Notes: generated by a model from the letters alone, not told the origin. A stretch of DNA of 64,000 nucleotides from Arthrobacter sp. Soc17.1.1.1 (GCF_036867195.1 NZ_JBAJII010000001.1:3534001-3598000); one strand, 5' to 3'. Shown: positions 8,374 through 17,587, counted from the first letter of the stretch. Translations and numbers: made by a program.

Positions 8374-8415
8374 GTGGTTCCGTGGGAGCACTGTTCGGCT
8401 CCTGAGAGGACCACC

Positions 8416-9939
8416 GTGAGATCGCTCTGGCTCGACACCGCCCCGCCCATCCCGTCCGACGCCCTGCAGGACGGCGCCGTGTACGACTCCGTGGTGGTGG
8501 GGGCAGGGCTCACGGGCCTGACGACGGCGTTGCTCCTCGCCCGGGCCGGCCACCGCGTGGCGATCCTCGAGGCCCGGACCGCAGGCGCGGTGACCACGGG
8601 CAACACCACGGCGAAGGTCTCGCTCCTCCAGGGCACCAGCATCTCCACCATCCTCAAGCACCACGACGCCGAACTGGCGCGGGCCTACGTGACCGGCAAC
8701 CGGGAGGGCCAGAGCTGGCTGCTGCGGTTCTGCGACGATCACGGTATCGGCTACGAGCGGCGCGACGCCGTGGACTACGCGACCACCGACACCGGGGCCC
8801 GGAAGCTCACTGACGAGCACGAGGCCTGCACGGAGGCCGGCCTCGTCACCGAACTCGGCAACGCCGCGGAGCTCCCCTTCCCCGTCCGGAAGACCCTGCG
8901 CCTGAAGGACCAGGCGCAGTTCCACCCGCTCGAGGTCCTCGCCGGTCTGGCCTCCGAGCTCCGGCGGCACGGCGGATCGCTCGTCGAGGGTGTCCGCGTC
9001 GAGGGCGTCACGAAGGCCGGCGCGGGGGCCCACGGCGTCGAACTGAAGACCAGTGCGGGCGCGGTGAGGGCGTCGAACGTGGTGCTCGCGACGGGCATCC
9101 CGATCCTCGACCGTGGCGGGTACTTCGCCGTGCTGCAGCCCATGCGCTCCTACTGCGTGGCGCTCACGGTCGACGACGACGTGCCGGAGGACATGTACCT
9201 CAGCGCGGACTCCCCCACCCGGTCGCTGCGGACCGCCACGGTGAACGGCACGAAGTACCTGATCGTCGGCGGCAACGGCCACAAGGTGGGCCACAGCTCC
9301 AACACGCAGGCCAAGGTGGACGACCTGACGCGCTGGGCGCAGGAGTACTTCCCCAGCGCGCGGCCCGCCTACGCGTGGTCCGCCCAGGACTACACCCCGG
9401 CCGCAGCCGTGCCGTACGTCGGCAAGGTCCCGGCCGGCGGCGGGCACATCTACGCCGCGACCGGGTACAACAAATGGGGCATGACCAACGCCGTCGCCGC
9501 GTCCCTCGCCCTCGCCGCCGAGATCCTGGGCGGCAACATGCCGTGGGCCGAGACGCTCTACCGCACGAAGGTCAGCCCCGCCGATGCCCTGCAGACCGCC
9601 CAGGCCAACGCCGTCGTCGGCATGGACATGGTCACGGGCTGGCTCTCGGGCCTCGCGCGGTCGACGTCGTCCGCACCCGCCGAGGGCGAGGGGCGCGTGA
9701 TCCGCGAGGGCGCACGGCCCATCGGCGTCTGCACGGTGGACGGCGTGCAGCACCGCGTCTCGGCGGTGTGTCCGCACCTGAAGGGCGTCCTCACCTGGAA
9801 CGACGCCGAGCGGTCGTGGGACTGCCCGCTGCACGGCTCGCGGTTCACGGCGGACGGCAAGCTGCTGGAAGGGCCGTCGACGTCGGACCTGGCGGACACC
9901 CGCAGGCAGCCCGGCACGGCGACGTCGCAGGACCGCTGA
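8416..9939 (+). CDS. FAD-dependent oxidoreductase with C-terminal Rieske domain
   Basis: A 507-residue fusion. Residues about 18-400 form a DAO-type FAD oxidoreductase (VVVGAGLTGLTTALLLARAG dinucleotide fold, ATGYNKWGMTNA near the end). The last about 90 residues carry a Rieske [2Fe-2S] motif, CPHLKGV followed by CPLHGSRF, giving the two Cys and two His ligands. This architecture is a known family of soluble oxidoreductases with poorly defined substrates. GTG 8416 is preceded by AGAGGA at 5 bases, and the longer frame upstream lacks a site. It is divergent from the photolyase gene across a short region with an inverted repeat, which hints at joint control by light or oxidative stress (inference). 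Confidence 0.85.
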   Translation: MRSLWLDTAPPIPSDALQDGAVYDSVVVGAGLTGLTTALLLARAGHRVAILEARTAGAVTTGNTTAKVSLLQGTSISTILKHHDAELARAYVTGNREGQSWLLRFCDDHGIGYERRDAVDYATTDTGARKLTDEHEACTEAGLVTELGNAAELPFPVRKTLRLKDQAQFHPLEVLAGLASELRRHGGSLVEGVRVEGVTKAGAGAHGVELKTSAGAVRASNVVLATGIPILDRGGYFAVLQPMRSYCVALTVDDDVPEDMYLSADSPTRSLRTATVNGTKYLIVGGNGHKVGHSSNTQAKVDDLTRWAQEYFPSARPAYAWSAQDYTPAAAVPYVGKVPAGGGHIYAATGYNKWGMTNAVAASLALAAEILGGNMPWAETLYRTKVSPADALQTAQANAVVGMDMVTGWLSGLARSTSSAPAEGEGRVIREGARPIGVCTVDGVQHRVSAVCPHLKGVLTWNDAERSWDCPLHGSRFTADGKLLEGPSTSDLADTRRQPGTATSQDR

Positions 9940-10056
9940 GCGCACGGTTCCGGGCCGAGGTCCCACCCGGGGGAACTTCCGGCCCCGGCGGCCGGTTCAA
10001 CCCTTCAGCTGCTCCTACGGGGCCGCACGTCATCGCCGCACAAGGGGTCCGTCATC

Positions 10057-10809
10057 GTGAGCCGAACCGTCGTCACCCGAGCCCGGCTGCTCCTGGGCGT
10101 CCTCCTGCTCGGGGCGCTCGCCACGGCGGCGGTCCTCCTCGGGCCCGCTGTGCTCGGCGCCCTGCGCACGGAAGGACTCCCCCTGCCCGGCGGCCCGGAC
10201 TGCACGGTCGAGACCTCCGACGGGGTGGTGGGACTCGACCGGGCCCAGGCGCAGCGCGCCACCACGGCTGTGGCACGCGCCGCCCGCGGCATGGCGGCAC
10301 CCGACACCTCCGACCTGGACGACGCGGTGCTGCAGCGACTGGCCGAAGGGCCGGACGGTGATGCAGGGCCCGTCCTCAGCTGCCGTGGATCAGCGGCGAC
10401 GGATCTGCCGCGGGAGGAGCTCACCGCCACCGGCCTGACCCCCCGTGCCGAGCGGGTGCGGACGGAGATGACCGAGGTGTTCGGCGAGCAGAGCCTGGGC
10501 GGTTTCGCGCCCGGTGGTGTCGGCCAGGGGCACGGCGGGGATTCGACGCACTACGACGGCCGGGCCGTCGACGTCTTCTTCCGCCCGGTGACCGAGGAGA
10601 ACCGGCGCGAGGGGTGGATACTGGCCCACTGGCTGGTCGCCCACGCGGACGAGCTCGACATCCAGTACGTGATCTTCGACGACCGGTTCTGGAGTGCACA
10701 CCTCGCCCGCGGACAGTGGCACCCCTACGACGCACCCGAACCCGCCAACGAGATCCTGCGCCACCTCGACCACGTCCACGTGGACGTCCTCGGCGGCGGT
10801 CCCGCCTGA
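10057..10809 (+). CDS. Secreted or membrane-anchored M15-like metallopeptidase-fold protein
   Basis: A 250-residue protein. A signal anchor of about 25 hydrophobic residues follows a short basic start (residues 8-34). The C-terminal half has STHYDGRAVDVFF and, near the end, HLDHVHVDV. This His/Asp plus HxH layout matches the zinc site of the M15/VanY D-Ala-D-Ala carboxypeptidase fold, so a cell-wall peptidase-like role outside the membrane is plausible. Many actinobacterial proteins of this type are labelled hypothetical. GTG 10057 has AAGGGG upstream. Activity is not proven by the sequence. Confidence 0.6.
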   Translation: MSRTVVTRARLLLGVLLLGALATAAVLLGPAVLGALRTEGLPLPGGPDCTVETSDGVVGLDRAQAQRATTAVARAARGMAAPDTSDLDDAVLQRLAEGPDGDAGPVLSCRGSAATDLPREELTATGLTPRAERVRTEMTEVFGEQSLGGFAPGGVGQGHGGDSTHYDGRAVDVFFRPVTEENRREGWILAHWLVAHADELDIQYVIFDDRFWSAHLARGQWHPYDAPEPANEILRHLDHVHVDVLGGGPA

Positions 10810-10816
10810 GGTACTG

Positions 10817-10843
10817 CAGCGGCGCAGCGGCAGCGCCGCGCTG
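10817..10843 (+). terminator. Hairpin after the M15-like gene
   Basis: CAGC-GGCGC and GCGCC-(GC bulge)-GCTG pair around a 7-base loop just after the stop at 10809. It is GC-rich with no T tract, as is common for actinobacterial terminators. It ends just before the IclR promoter. Confidence 0.4.
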
Positions 10844-10845
10844 AA

Positions 10846-10874
10846 TTGATCCCGGCTGCCCGGACGCATAGCGT
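10846..10874 (+). promoter_or_regulatory. Promoter of the IclR-family gene
   Basis: TTGATC (10846-10851) and TAGCGT (10869-10874) are 17 bases apart. The ATG at 10882 follows 7 bases after the -10 box, predicting a leaderless transcript. Confidence 0.5.
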
Positions 10875-10881
10875 CAGGTGC

Positions 10882-11679
10882 ATGGTGTCGAGCGATGCAG
10901 GACGGTCCAATCCGAACAACCCCCTCCTGGTGCTCGGCAAGATCACGGCGATCCTGGACGCGTTCAGCCTGTCCCGGCCGACGCTGACCCTGGGGGAGAT
11001 CAGGGAGGCGACGTCGATGCCCACCTCGACGGTCCAGCGGCTGGTCACCAACCTCGTCGCGCAGGGCCTGCTCGACCGGGAGGAGGATGCGTTCCGTATC
11101 GGGATGAAGCTGGCGTACTGGGCCGCCCCGGCGACCCGCGGTGTGCCGATGGTCGACCTGTTCATGCCGCTGCTCAAGGAGCTGCGGGACCGCACGGGCG
11201 AGACGGTCTGCTTCTTCCGGGCCGAGCAGACGTACCGGGTATGCGTGGCCATGGCCGAGACACACCACGCGCTCCGCCGGGAGATGCACGTGGGCAAGAT
11301 CCTCCCCCTGCACGCGGGCTCCCCCGGACAGGTCCTCCTGGCCTGGAACGCCGAACTGCGGGAGAGGACGCTCGCGGGCCCGCTGACGATGCTGACCGAG
11401 AACACCATCACGGATCCTGCCGAACTCCTCGCCGCCGTGGAACAGACCCGGCGGAACGGCTTCTCCATCACCGTGGGGCAGCGCGACGACGCGGCATCGG
11501 GGCTGTCCGCTCCGGTGTTCGATTCGGTGGGCGCCCTGGTGGGCGCGGTGCTGATCAGCGGCCCGACCCTGAGGATGCCCTACGAGGTCTGCGAAGGGTG
11601 GGTCGAGGAGCTCCTCTCGACGGCGGAGAGGATGACCAGGCTCTACGGCGGTCGCTTCCCCGACGAGATCTCGGCCTGA
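10882..11679 (+). CDS. IclR-family transcriptional regulator
   Basis: A 265-residue regulator with an N-terminal winged helix (LGKITAILDAFSL, then LTLGEIREATSMPTSTVQRL) and a C-terminal IclR effector-binding domain (GMKLAYWA, LPLHAGSPGQVLLAW, SGLSAPVFD). IclR proteins usually control catabolism of aromatic or small organic acids and bind a pathway metabolite. It ends 45 bases from the convergent five-gene operon at 11725-17490, which is the obvious target. ATG 10882 is chosen because it sits 7 bases after a -10 box; an in-frame ATG 36 bases upstream lies inside the promoter. Confidence 0.85.
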   Translation: MVSSDAGRSNPNNPLLVLGKITAILDAFSLSRPTLTLGEIREATSMPTSTVQRLVTNLVAQGLLDREEDAFRIGMKLAYWAAPATRGVPMVDLFMPLLKELRDRTGETVCFFRAEQTYRVCVAMAETHHALRREMHVGKILPLHAGSPGQVLLAWNAELRERTLAGPLTMLTENTITDPAELLAAVEQTRRNGFSITVGQRDDAASGLSAPVFDSVGALVGAVLISGPTLRMPYEVCEGWVEELLSTAERMTRLYGGRFPDEISA

Positions 11680-11724
11680 GGGCCGCCGGCGCCCCGCTGT
11701 CCCCCGTCCCGGGAAGCGGCAGTG

Positions 11725-12735
11725 TCACGCACCGGGCACCTGCGGCCGGGGACGGGATGACGAGTAGTGCGCGATGGACCGCCCGGCGTCGTACATGGCT
11801 GCGGCGTCGGACGCCACGATCACCTCGCTGAAGTTCCGCACGTAGGAGCCGGCATCGCGCGCCACCGAGCCGACGATCGCCACGACGGGGATGGCCCGGC
11901 CCGTCGCCCGGACCCGGGCGAGGATCGCCGAGATGATCTTCCCTTCCCCGGTCTGGGAGTCGAGGCGCCCCTCGCCGACGACGACGGCGTCGGCGGTCCG
12001 GAGCAGGTCGTCGAACCCGGCGGCGTCGAGGACGGCATCCGCACCGGACACGAGGTCGGCCCCGAAGGCGGCCCACAGCCCGCCGGAGAGGCCCCCCGCG
12101 GCGCCGGTGCGCGGAACGTCCACGGGGTTCCGCGGGTACGCGGCCGCCAGGCGCGACAGCCTCGCCTCCATCCCCCTGATGGTCGCAGCGTCGGCGCCCT
12201 TCTGCGGCCCGAAGACGCGGGGCGCGTCGAGGAAGGTCGTCGTGACGTCGGACAGGACGGTGATCCGGGCGCCGTGGAGCCCGCCCCGCTCCTGCAGCGC
12301 CCGGACCGCCCCTTCTCCTCCGTCGGTCGTCGCCGATCCGCCGGCAGCGACCATGATGTGGGAGGCCCCCCTGCCGATGGCGGCAGCGATGGCCATCCCC
12401 GTGCCGTAGGTGCTGGCAGCAGCGGCGTCCCGGGGGGTGATCCTCGCCGCGGTTAGGCCACTGGCCTGCGCCACCTCCACGACCGCCGTGCCGCCGTCCA
12501 TCGCCAGCCCGATCGTCGCGGCGAACGGTTCCCCCCAGGCGTCCTGCACGTCCACCGTCACCGCGGTGGCACGGAGGCTGCGGCACAGTGCGTCGAACGT
12601 CCCCTCCCCGCCGTCCGCCACGGGCAGCGGCACCGCCACCCCGCTCGCGTCGCGGATGCCGGCGCTGATCACGTCGGCGACCTGCACCGCCGGGTAGGTG
12701 CCCTTGAAACTGTCGGGCGCTACGAGGATGCTCAT
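11725..12735 (-). CDS. glxK: Glycerate 2-kinase (GlxK/GarK type)
   Basis: A 336-residue enzyme of the class II glycerate kinase family. It starts with ILVAPDSFKGTYPA and has PVADGGEGTFDAL, MVAAGGSATTDGGEGA, GPQKGAD and VVVGEGRLDSQTGEGK, all hallmarks of the family. The reaction is D-glycerate + ATP to 2-phospho-D-glycerate, which feeds glycolysis. Its ATG overlaps the stop of the 2-hydroxyacid dehydrogenase gene by 4 bases (ATGA), so the two enzymes are co-translated. This links reduction of a 2-oxoacid, most simply hydroxypyruvate, to phosphorylation. It is the last gene of the operon. Confidence 0.9.
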   Translation of the reverse strand: MSILVAPDSFKGTYPAVQVADVISAGIRDASGVAVPLPVADGGEGTFDALCRSLRATAVTVDVQDAWGEPFAATIGLAMDGGTAVVEVAQASGLTAARITPRDAAAASTYGTGMAIAAAIGRGASHIMVAAGGSATTDGGEGAVRALQERGGLHGARITVLSDVTTTFLDAPRVFGPQKGADAATIRGMEARLSRLAAAYPRNPVDVPRTGAAGGLSGGLWAAFGADLVSGADAVLDAAGFDDLLRTADAVVVGEGRLDSQTGEGKIISAILARVRATGRAIPVVAIVGSVARDAGSYVRNFSEVIVASDAAAMYDAGRSIAHYSSSRPRPQVPGA

Positions 12736-13766
12736 GCCGGCACTTCCTTCCCTGACCGGTCGACGGGGTGGACGACGGAACGGTTGAGGGGGTGGTTGAC
12801 GGGGTGCGGAGGGGTGCGGCCCTCGGCCATCGCCACCGCGTTGAGCGCGCTCAGCCGTGCCATCTCCGCGCGGACCGGGACGGTCGCGCTGCCCAGATGC
12901 GGCAGGAGGACGGTGTTCGTGAGCTCCGCCAACCCCGCGGACAGGCGTGGCTCATCCTCGAAGACATCCAGGCCCGCTCCGGCGATAACCCCGTTCCGCA
13001 GTGCGTCCACGAGTGCCGGCTCGTCCACGATCGGCCCCCGCGCCGTGTTGATCAGGATCGCCCCGGGCTTCATCCGCGCCAGGACGGCGGCGTCGACGAG
13101 GTGCACGGTGTCCTCCACCAGCGGCACGTGCAGGGACAGGAAGTCGCTGCGCTGCACGAGGTCGTCCCAGGACACCTGCCGCACCCGGCCGGCGAACTCA
13201 CCGAGTTCCTCCTCGCCGACCACCCGGTCGCCCGGTGGGCGTGGGGAGAACACCACCTGCATCCCGAAGCCGAGCGCGCGCCGCGCCGTGGCGCGGGCGA
13301 TCCGGCCGAAGCCCGCCAGCCCGAGGACGCTTCCGGAGACGTCGCGCCCCAGCAGCAGTTCCGGCTCCCAGCCGTGGAACCGGCCGTCCCGCACCAGGCG
13401 GTCGGCCTCCACGACGCGCCGTGCGGTCCCGAGTATCAGGAGGAGGGCGATGTCCGCCGTCGCGTCCGTCAGGACGCCGGGCGTGTTGGCGACGGCGATG
13501 CCGAGACGCGTGGCGGTGTCGACGTCGATGTTGTCGAAGCCGACGGCGAAGTTGGAGACCCCCCGGATCCGGGCCGCAGCAAGGAGCGGGGCGTCGATCG
13601 TGTCGCTCAGCTGCGTCAGGACGACGTCGTAGCTGCCCGACGCGCACAGGGACGAGAGCGTCGCGTGGTCGGGTCGATCGGGCAGGACGGTGACGTGTCC
13701 GGCTGCACCCAGGAGCCGGAGTCCCGGTTCCGGGATGGCGGTGGTGACGAGGAAACGGTTGTCCAT
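12732..13766 (-). CDS. D-2-hydroxyacid dehydrogenase (hydroxypyruvate/glyoxylate reductase type)
   Basis: A 344-residue NAD(P)-dependent enzyme. Its Rossmann motif is GLAGFGRIARATARRALGFG. The signature VPLVEDTVHLVDAAVLARMKPG and INTARGPIVDEPALVDAL carries the catalytic Arg region, and LPHLGSAT carries the His. Length and order match GhrB/GyaR reductases. In this operon it sits directly before glycerate kinase, so reduction of hydroxypyruvate to D-glycerate is the most economical assignment. ATG 13766 fits the family start; the upstream extension is Arg-rich and non-coding in look. Confidence 0.85.
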   Translation of the reverse strand: MDNRFLVTTAIPEPGLRLLGAAGHVTVLPDRPDHATLSSLCASGSYDVVLTQLSDTIDAPLLAAARIRGVSNFAVGFDNIDVDTATRLGIAVANTPGVLTDATADIALLLILGTARRVVEADRLVRDGRFHGWEPELLLGRDVSGSVLGLAGFGRIARATARRALGFGMQVVFSPRPPGDRVVGEEELGEFAGRVRQVSWDDLVQRSDFLSLHVPLVEDTVHLVDAAVLARMKPGAILINTARGPIVDEPALVDALRNGVIAGAGLDVFEDEPRLSAGLAELTNTVLLPHLGSATVPVRAEMARLSALNAVAMAEGRTPPHPVNHPLNRSVVHPVDRSGKEVPA

Positions 13767-13771
13767 GGCGG

Positions 13772-14734
13772 TCAGACCGCGAGTCCGGCGACGTCGGGGG
13801 CCCGCGAGGGAAGGACCCACTCGAAGGCCCGGGCCGTGGAGCGGGCGCCCTGGGCCGCCCGGGAACGGCTCGGCTCCCCGAGGTCGGCCAGCAGTCCCTC
13901 ACCGAGGTCGACCAGGTCACCGAAGACGGCCGGCGTCAGCCAGGCGGGCTGTGTCGCGAAGAGAAGATCCTCGCTCGAGGTGTTGCCACTGGCGCCCGGA
14001 GCGAAGGGGCATCCTCCCAGCCCGCCCAGGGCGCCGTCGACCATGGTGGCCCCGGCCCGGATGGCGGCGAGTGAATTGGCGACGCCGAGGCCCCAGGTGT
14101 CGTGGCCGTGGAACGCTATGCGGCGGGCCGGCGACCCGGTCCGGACCAGTGAGACGAGATCCTCGACCTGCTGCGGCACCGCCTGACCGAGCGTGTCGCA
14201 GATGACGATGTCCTGTGTCCCGTCGGCGCGGGGGTCGTTCGCGATCTCGAGGACGCGCGCGGGGTCGACCGGCCCGTCGAAGGGACAGGTGAACGAGGTC
14301 GCCAGGCAGAGCTGGATCCTGCCGTCGACGGTGCGGACGCGCTCGACCGCCTCCGGCAGCGCCTCGAGGCTGGCATCGGCGGTCCGTCCGATGTTCGCCT
14401 CGTTGTGTGCGTCGCTGACGGACAGGCAGTACTGGAGGTTGCGGGCCCCCGCGTCGGTGGCCCGGGCGACGTGGCCGGGTGTCGCCACCCAGATCCAGCA
14501 GCGTTCCAGCTCCTCCGCGGTCAGGGCGCGGACGACGTCCAGGGTGTTCGCCATGGGTGGCACCTTGTCGGGCCGGGCCATGGAACCGAGCTCGATGGAG
14601 GGCACCCCTGCCCTGATGAGGGCGCGGACCACCTCCACTTTGCGTTCGGTGGGCAGGATCTTGCCGGTGAGCTGCAGACCGTCGCGCAGGGTCACATCGC
14701 GCAGTTCCGCCTGGGGGGTGAAGGTGTGGTTCAT
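13772..14734 (-). CDS. HMG-CoA-lyase-family enzyme
   Basis: A 320-residue DRE-TIM metallolyase. LRDVTLRDGLQL holds the catalytic DxxLRDG, FHGHDTWGLGVAN holds the metal-binding histidines, and GLGGCPFAPGASGN is the HMGL active-site loop with its Cys. Known family activities split 3-hydroxy-3-methylglutaryl-CoA or citramalyl-CoA into acetyl-CoA and an oxoacid. The neighbouring CoA-transferase would make the CoA ester. The downstream reductase and glycerate kinase suggest that the oxoacid released is hydroxypyruvate, pointing to an itatartaryl-CoA-like substrate (inference). Its ATG overlaps the CoA-transferase stop by 4 bases. Confidence 0.85.
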   Translation of the reverse strand: MNHTFTPQAELRDVTLRDGLQLTGKILPTERKVEVVRALIRAGVPSIELGSMARPDKVPPMANTLDVVRALTAEELERCWIWVATPGHVARATDAGARNLQYCLSVSDAHNEANIGRTADASLEALPEAVERVRTVDGRIQLCLATSFTCPFDGPVDPARVLEIANDPRADGTQDIVICDTLGQAVPQQVEDLVSLVRTGSPARRIAFHGHDTWGLGVANSLAAIRAGATMVDGALGGLGGCPFAPGASGNTSSEDLLFATQPAWLTPAVFGDLVDLGEGLLADLGEPSRSRAAQGARSTARAFEWVLPSRAPDVAGLAV

Positions 14735-15981
14735 GCGGGTAGGTGCTCCTTGGCTGCGGTGGCTTCGGCTATCTGATCCTCGCTCATCCCCAGCAGCCCG
14801 GCGAGGATCTCGCCGGTGTTCTCGCCGAGGTCGGGGCCGAGATGACGGATCGGCAGGGAGTGCTCGCCGATGACGGGGACGATGCCCGGGAAACCGACCC
14901 GGGCCGGCTCCGACTCCCCCGTGGACACCTCGAAGGTCTGGATCATGTCCCGGGCGAGGTACTGCTCGTCGGCGCCGATGTCGGCTGCCGTGTAGATGGG
15001 ACCCGCGGGGACGCCCGCCTTCCCCAGTGCTTCGAGCGCCTCGGCGGAGGAGCGCTGCCCGCTCCACCGGCCGATGGCCTCGTCCAGTTCCTCGCGGCGC
15101 GCCCACCGTTGGGCGTTCGTCTGGAGCGACGGGTCCACCGCCAGGTCCGGCCGGCCGATCGTCTCCATGTACCGCTGGTAGATCGAGTCCCCGTTGCCTG
15201 CGACGACGATGCTCGCCCCGTCGGCGCAGACGTACGCGTTGGACGGCGCGATGCCCTCCATGCGTCCGCCGACCCGTTCCCGCTGGACGCCGTACGCCTG
15301 GTAGTCGGGGATCAGGGATTCCATCATCGAGAACATCGCCTCGTGCAGGGCGACGTCGATGACGCGTTCCCGGAGCGCGACCGGTTCCTTCCCGGCGCCC
15401 GCCCGCACCCCACGCTGGTAGAGGCTCATGACGACGCCGAAGGCGGCGTACAGCCCGGCGATGGAATCGCCGATGGAGACGCCGACGCGGACGGGGGCGC
15501 GATCCGGGTCCCCGACGAGGTTGCGGAATCCGCTGAACGCCTCGGCGACGGCTGCGAACCCGGGCCGCCGGGACAGCGGGCCCGTCTGGCCGAACGCGGA
15601 GATGCGGCTGATGATGAGGCGGGGGTTGATCGCGTTGAGGACATCCGGTCCGATGCCCCACTTCTCCAGCGTGCCGGGCCGGAAGTTCTCCAGCACCACG
15701 TCGCACTCGCGCACGAGCGCCTTCACCGCCTCGCGGCCTGCCTCCGAGCGGAGGTCCAGGACCACGGACTTCTTGTTCCGGTTGATCGTCCGGTACAGCA
15801 TGGACGTCGAGCCCTTGATCAGGCGCCAGTTGCGCAGCTCGTCGCCCGTGCCGGGGCGCTCGACCTTGATGACCTCGGCCCCGAAGTCGGCGAGGAGGCG
15901 TCCCGCGGTGGGTGCTGCGATGTAGTTGCCCAGTTCCAGCACGCGGATGCCGTCCAGGGGTTTGATCGATGGTTTGGTCAT
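14731..15981 (-). CDS. Class III (CaiB/BaiF) CoA-transferase
   Basis: A 416-residue protein with the full family III CoA-transferase pattern: GIRVLELGNYIAAPTAGRLL at the start, FGAEVIKVERPGTGDELR, NKKSVVLDLRSEAGR, NFRPGTLEKWG, and GVSIGDSIAGLYAAFG with the catalytic Asp. It moves CoA from a donor such as succinyl-CoA to a carboxylic acid. Close functional relatives in such operons act on hydroxymethylglutarate, citramalate, itaconate or malate. It activates the imported acid for the lyase encoded next. Confidence 0.88.
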   Translation of the reverse strand: MTKPSIKPLDGIRVLELGNYIAAPTAGRLLADFGAEVIKVERPGTGDELRNWRLIKGSTSMLYRTINRNKKSVVLDLRSEAGREAVKALVRECDVVLENFRPGTLEKWGIGPDVLNAINPRLIISRISAFGQTGPLSRRPGFAAVAEAFSGFRNLVGDPDRAPVRVGVSIGDSIAGLYAAFGVVMSLYQRGVRAGAGKEPVALRERVIDVALHEAMFSMMESLIPDYQAYGVQRERVGGRMEGIAPSNAYVCADGASIVVAGNGDSIYQRYMETIGRPDLAVDPSLQTNAQRWARREELDEAIGRWSGQRSSAEALEALGKAGVPAGPIYTAADIGADEQYLARDMIQTFEVSTGESEPARVGFPGIVPVIGEHSLPIRHLGPDLGENTGEILAGLLGMSEDQIAEATAAKEHLPA

Positions 15982-16029
15982 GAGCTTTCCTTCTCCTGAT
16001 CGGACGACGGGTGGTTCAGGGCTGCCGGG

Positions 16030-17490
16030 TCAGATGAAGATCCCGAGCACCAGGGTGCATCCCAGGGCCACCACCGAGGCCAGGGAGACGCCCAGGGTGC
16101 AGGACTTCAGTGTCCCCTTGGTGGTCTGCCCCAGCATGGACTGCAGGAGCCAGAAGGTGTTCGAGGTGACGTGGACGACGAAGAGCGATCCGGCGCCGGC
16201 AGCGAGCGCGATCAGCACGGGATTGAGGCCGATCTGCGATGCGACCGGGGCGAGGATGCCTGCGGCGGTGATGGCCGAGATGGACACCGAGCCGACCGCG
16301 ATGTGGAGCACTGCGGCGATGATCCAGACGGTGATCAGGGGCGCGAAGGAGTTGGCCGTGAAGTACTTGCCCAGGATGTCCCCCATGCCGCTGGTGGCCA
16401 CGACGGCCGCGAGGGATCCTCCGGCGCCCGTCAGGATGAGGATCTGGCCCGACTCCCTGAACCCGTTCACGACTGCCGCCTCGACGCGCTTCCGGCCGAT
16501 CGTGAAGCGGCCCACGTAGCTCGTGCCCAGCAGTCCGATGAGCAGTGCGATGACCGGGGAGGAGACGAAGTCGACGACGGGGCTCGAGAAGTCCATCATC
16601 TTGAGGATCGATCCGACGGCGATGAGGGCCAGCGCGAGGAGCATCGGGGCGAAGAGCAGGACGAGGCTCGGTTCGTTGGCGGCCCGGCCACCGGAGGTGC
16701 GCACATCGTGGGGCAGCAGCCCCACCCGCGTGCCGCGTCCATCCACCAGCGAGCCGGCCTTCCCGCTGCCGGCCGGCTGCGAGGTTCCCGAGGCCGTACC
16801 GTCCACCGGGGAGGATTCCGCTGCAGCGGCCGCGAACTCCTCGTCCGTCTGCTCGTCCTGGTCGACCTTCCACAGGCCGCGGGTGATGAAGAAGGTCATG
16901 ACGAAGATGGAGATGAGGATGGTCGGCACGATCACGATGAGGCCGAAGATGAGCATCTCACCCAGCGGCACGCTCAGCAGGCCCGCCAGCGCCACTGCCG
17001 CGACGCCGGGCACCATGAGGACGATGCCGCATTCCAGGCTGATCGCCATCGCGGTCGCCATCCGGGCGGTACCGTACGTGCCGAGGGCGGGGGCCATCCG
17101 CCGTGCCAGCGGTGCGCTCATCACCAGGAGCACGTCGAGGAAGATCGACTGGAGCAGAGTGCCGATGGTCAGGCCGAAGGCGTAGGGGACGCCCCGTGGC
17201 CCGAAGACACGGAGCAGGCTGTCGACGAGCCTGCGGATGGCACCCATCTCGTTGAGGATGGAGCCCATCAGGACGCCCCAGGCGATGAGCAGTCCGACTT
17301 CGAGCATGATGTCGCCGAAGCCCTGCATGATCGTGTCCGTCGTGCCACCGGCGCCCATGCCCGTCGCCAGGCCGAGCCCCGCTGCTCCCACGACGAGCGA
17401 GACCGCGGGGTTGATCCGCAGCCTCACGATCATGACGACGATCGCGAGGATTGCCACCGCGGTGATGGTCAAAATCATCCAGTCTGCCAT
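16030..17490 (-). CDS. GntP-family gluconate/organic-acid permease
   Basis: A 486-residue membrane protein with about 12 helices and a soluble loop near residues 220-270 that is Ser/Gly/Ala-rich. Motifs INPAVSLVVGAAGLGL, GFGDIMLEVGLLIAWGVLMG, HIAVGSVSISAITAAGI and VTSNTFWLLQ fit the GntP group of gluconate and hydroxy-acid symporters. ATG 17490 has a near-perfect AAGGAGGT ribosome site. It is the first gene of the operon and probably imports the carboxylic acid that the CoA-transferase then activates. Confidence 0.85.
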   Translation of the reverse strand: MADWMILTITAVAILAIVVMIVRLRINPAVSLVVGAAGLGLATGMGAGGTTDTIMQGFGDIMLEVGLLIAWGVLMGSILNEMGAIRRLVDSLLRVFGPRGVPYAFGLTIGTLLQSIFLDVLLVMSAPLARRMAPALGTYGTARMATAMAISLECGIVLMVPGVAAVALAGLLSVPLGEMLIFGLIVIVPTILISIFVMTFFITRGLWKVDQDEQTDEEFAAAAAESSPVDGTASGTSQPAGSGKAGSLVDGRGTRVGLLPHDVRTSGGRAANEPSLVLLFAPMLLALALIAVGSILKMMDFSSPVVDFVSSPVIALLIGLLGTSYVGRFTIGRKRVEAAVVNGFRESGQILILTGAGGSLAAVVATSGMGDILGKYFTANSFAPLITVWIIAAVLHIAVGSVSISAITAAGILAPVASQIGLNPVLIALAAGAGSLFVVHVTSNTFWLLQSMLGQTTKGTLKSCTLGVSLASVVALGCTLVLGIFI

Positions 17491-17556
17491 CGGACCTCCT
17501 TGTCCCGGACGCCGCGACACCTTCTGATGTGCTGTACGTCACTGCCATGTACTCAC

Positions 17557-17587
17557 AATGTAAGCACGCGCTCACCTCGTGGGTCAA
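17557..17587 (-). promoter_or_regulatory. Possible promoter of the GntP/CoA-transferase operon
   Basis: On the minus strand TTGACC (17587-17582) precedes TTACATT with 18-19 bases between, about 67 bases upstream of ATG 17490. It is the best -35/-10 pair in this gap. No clear IclR operator was recognised. Confidence 0.4.
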
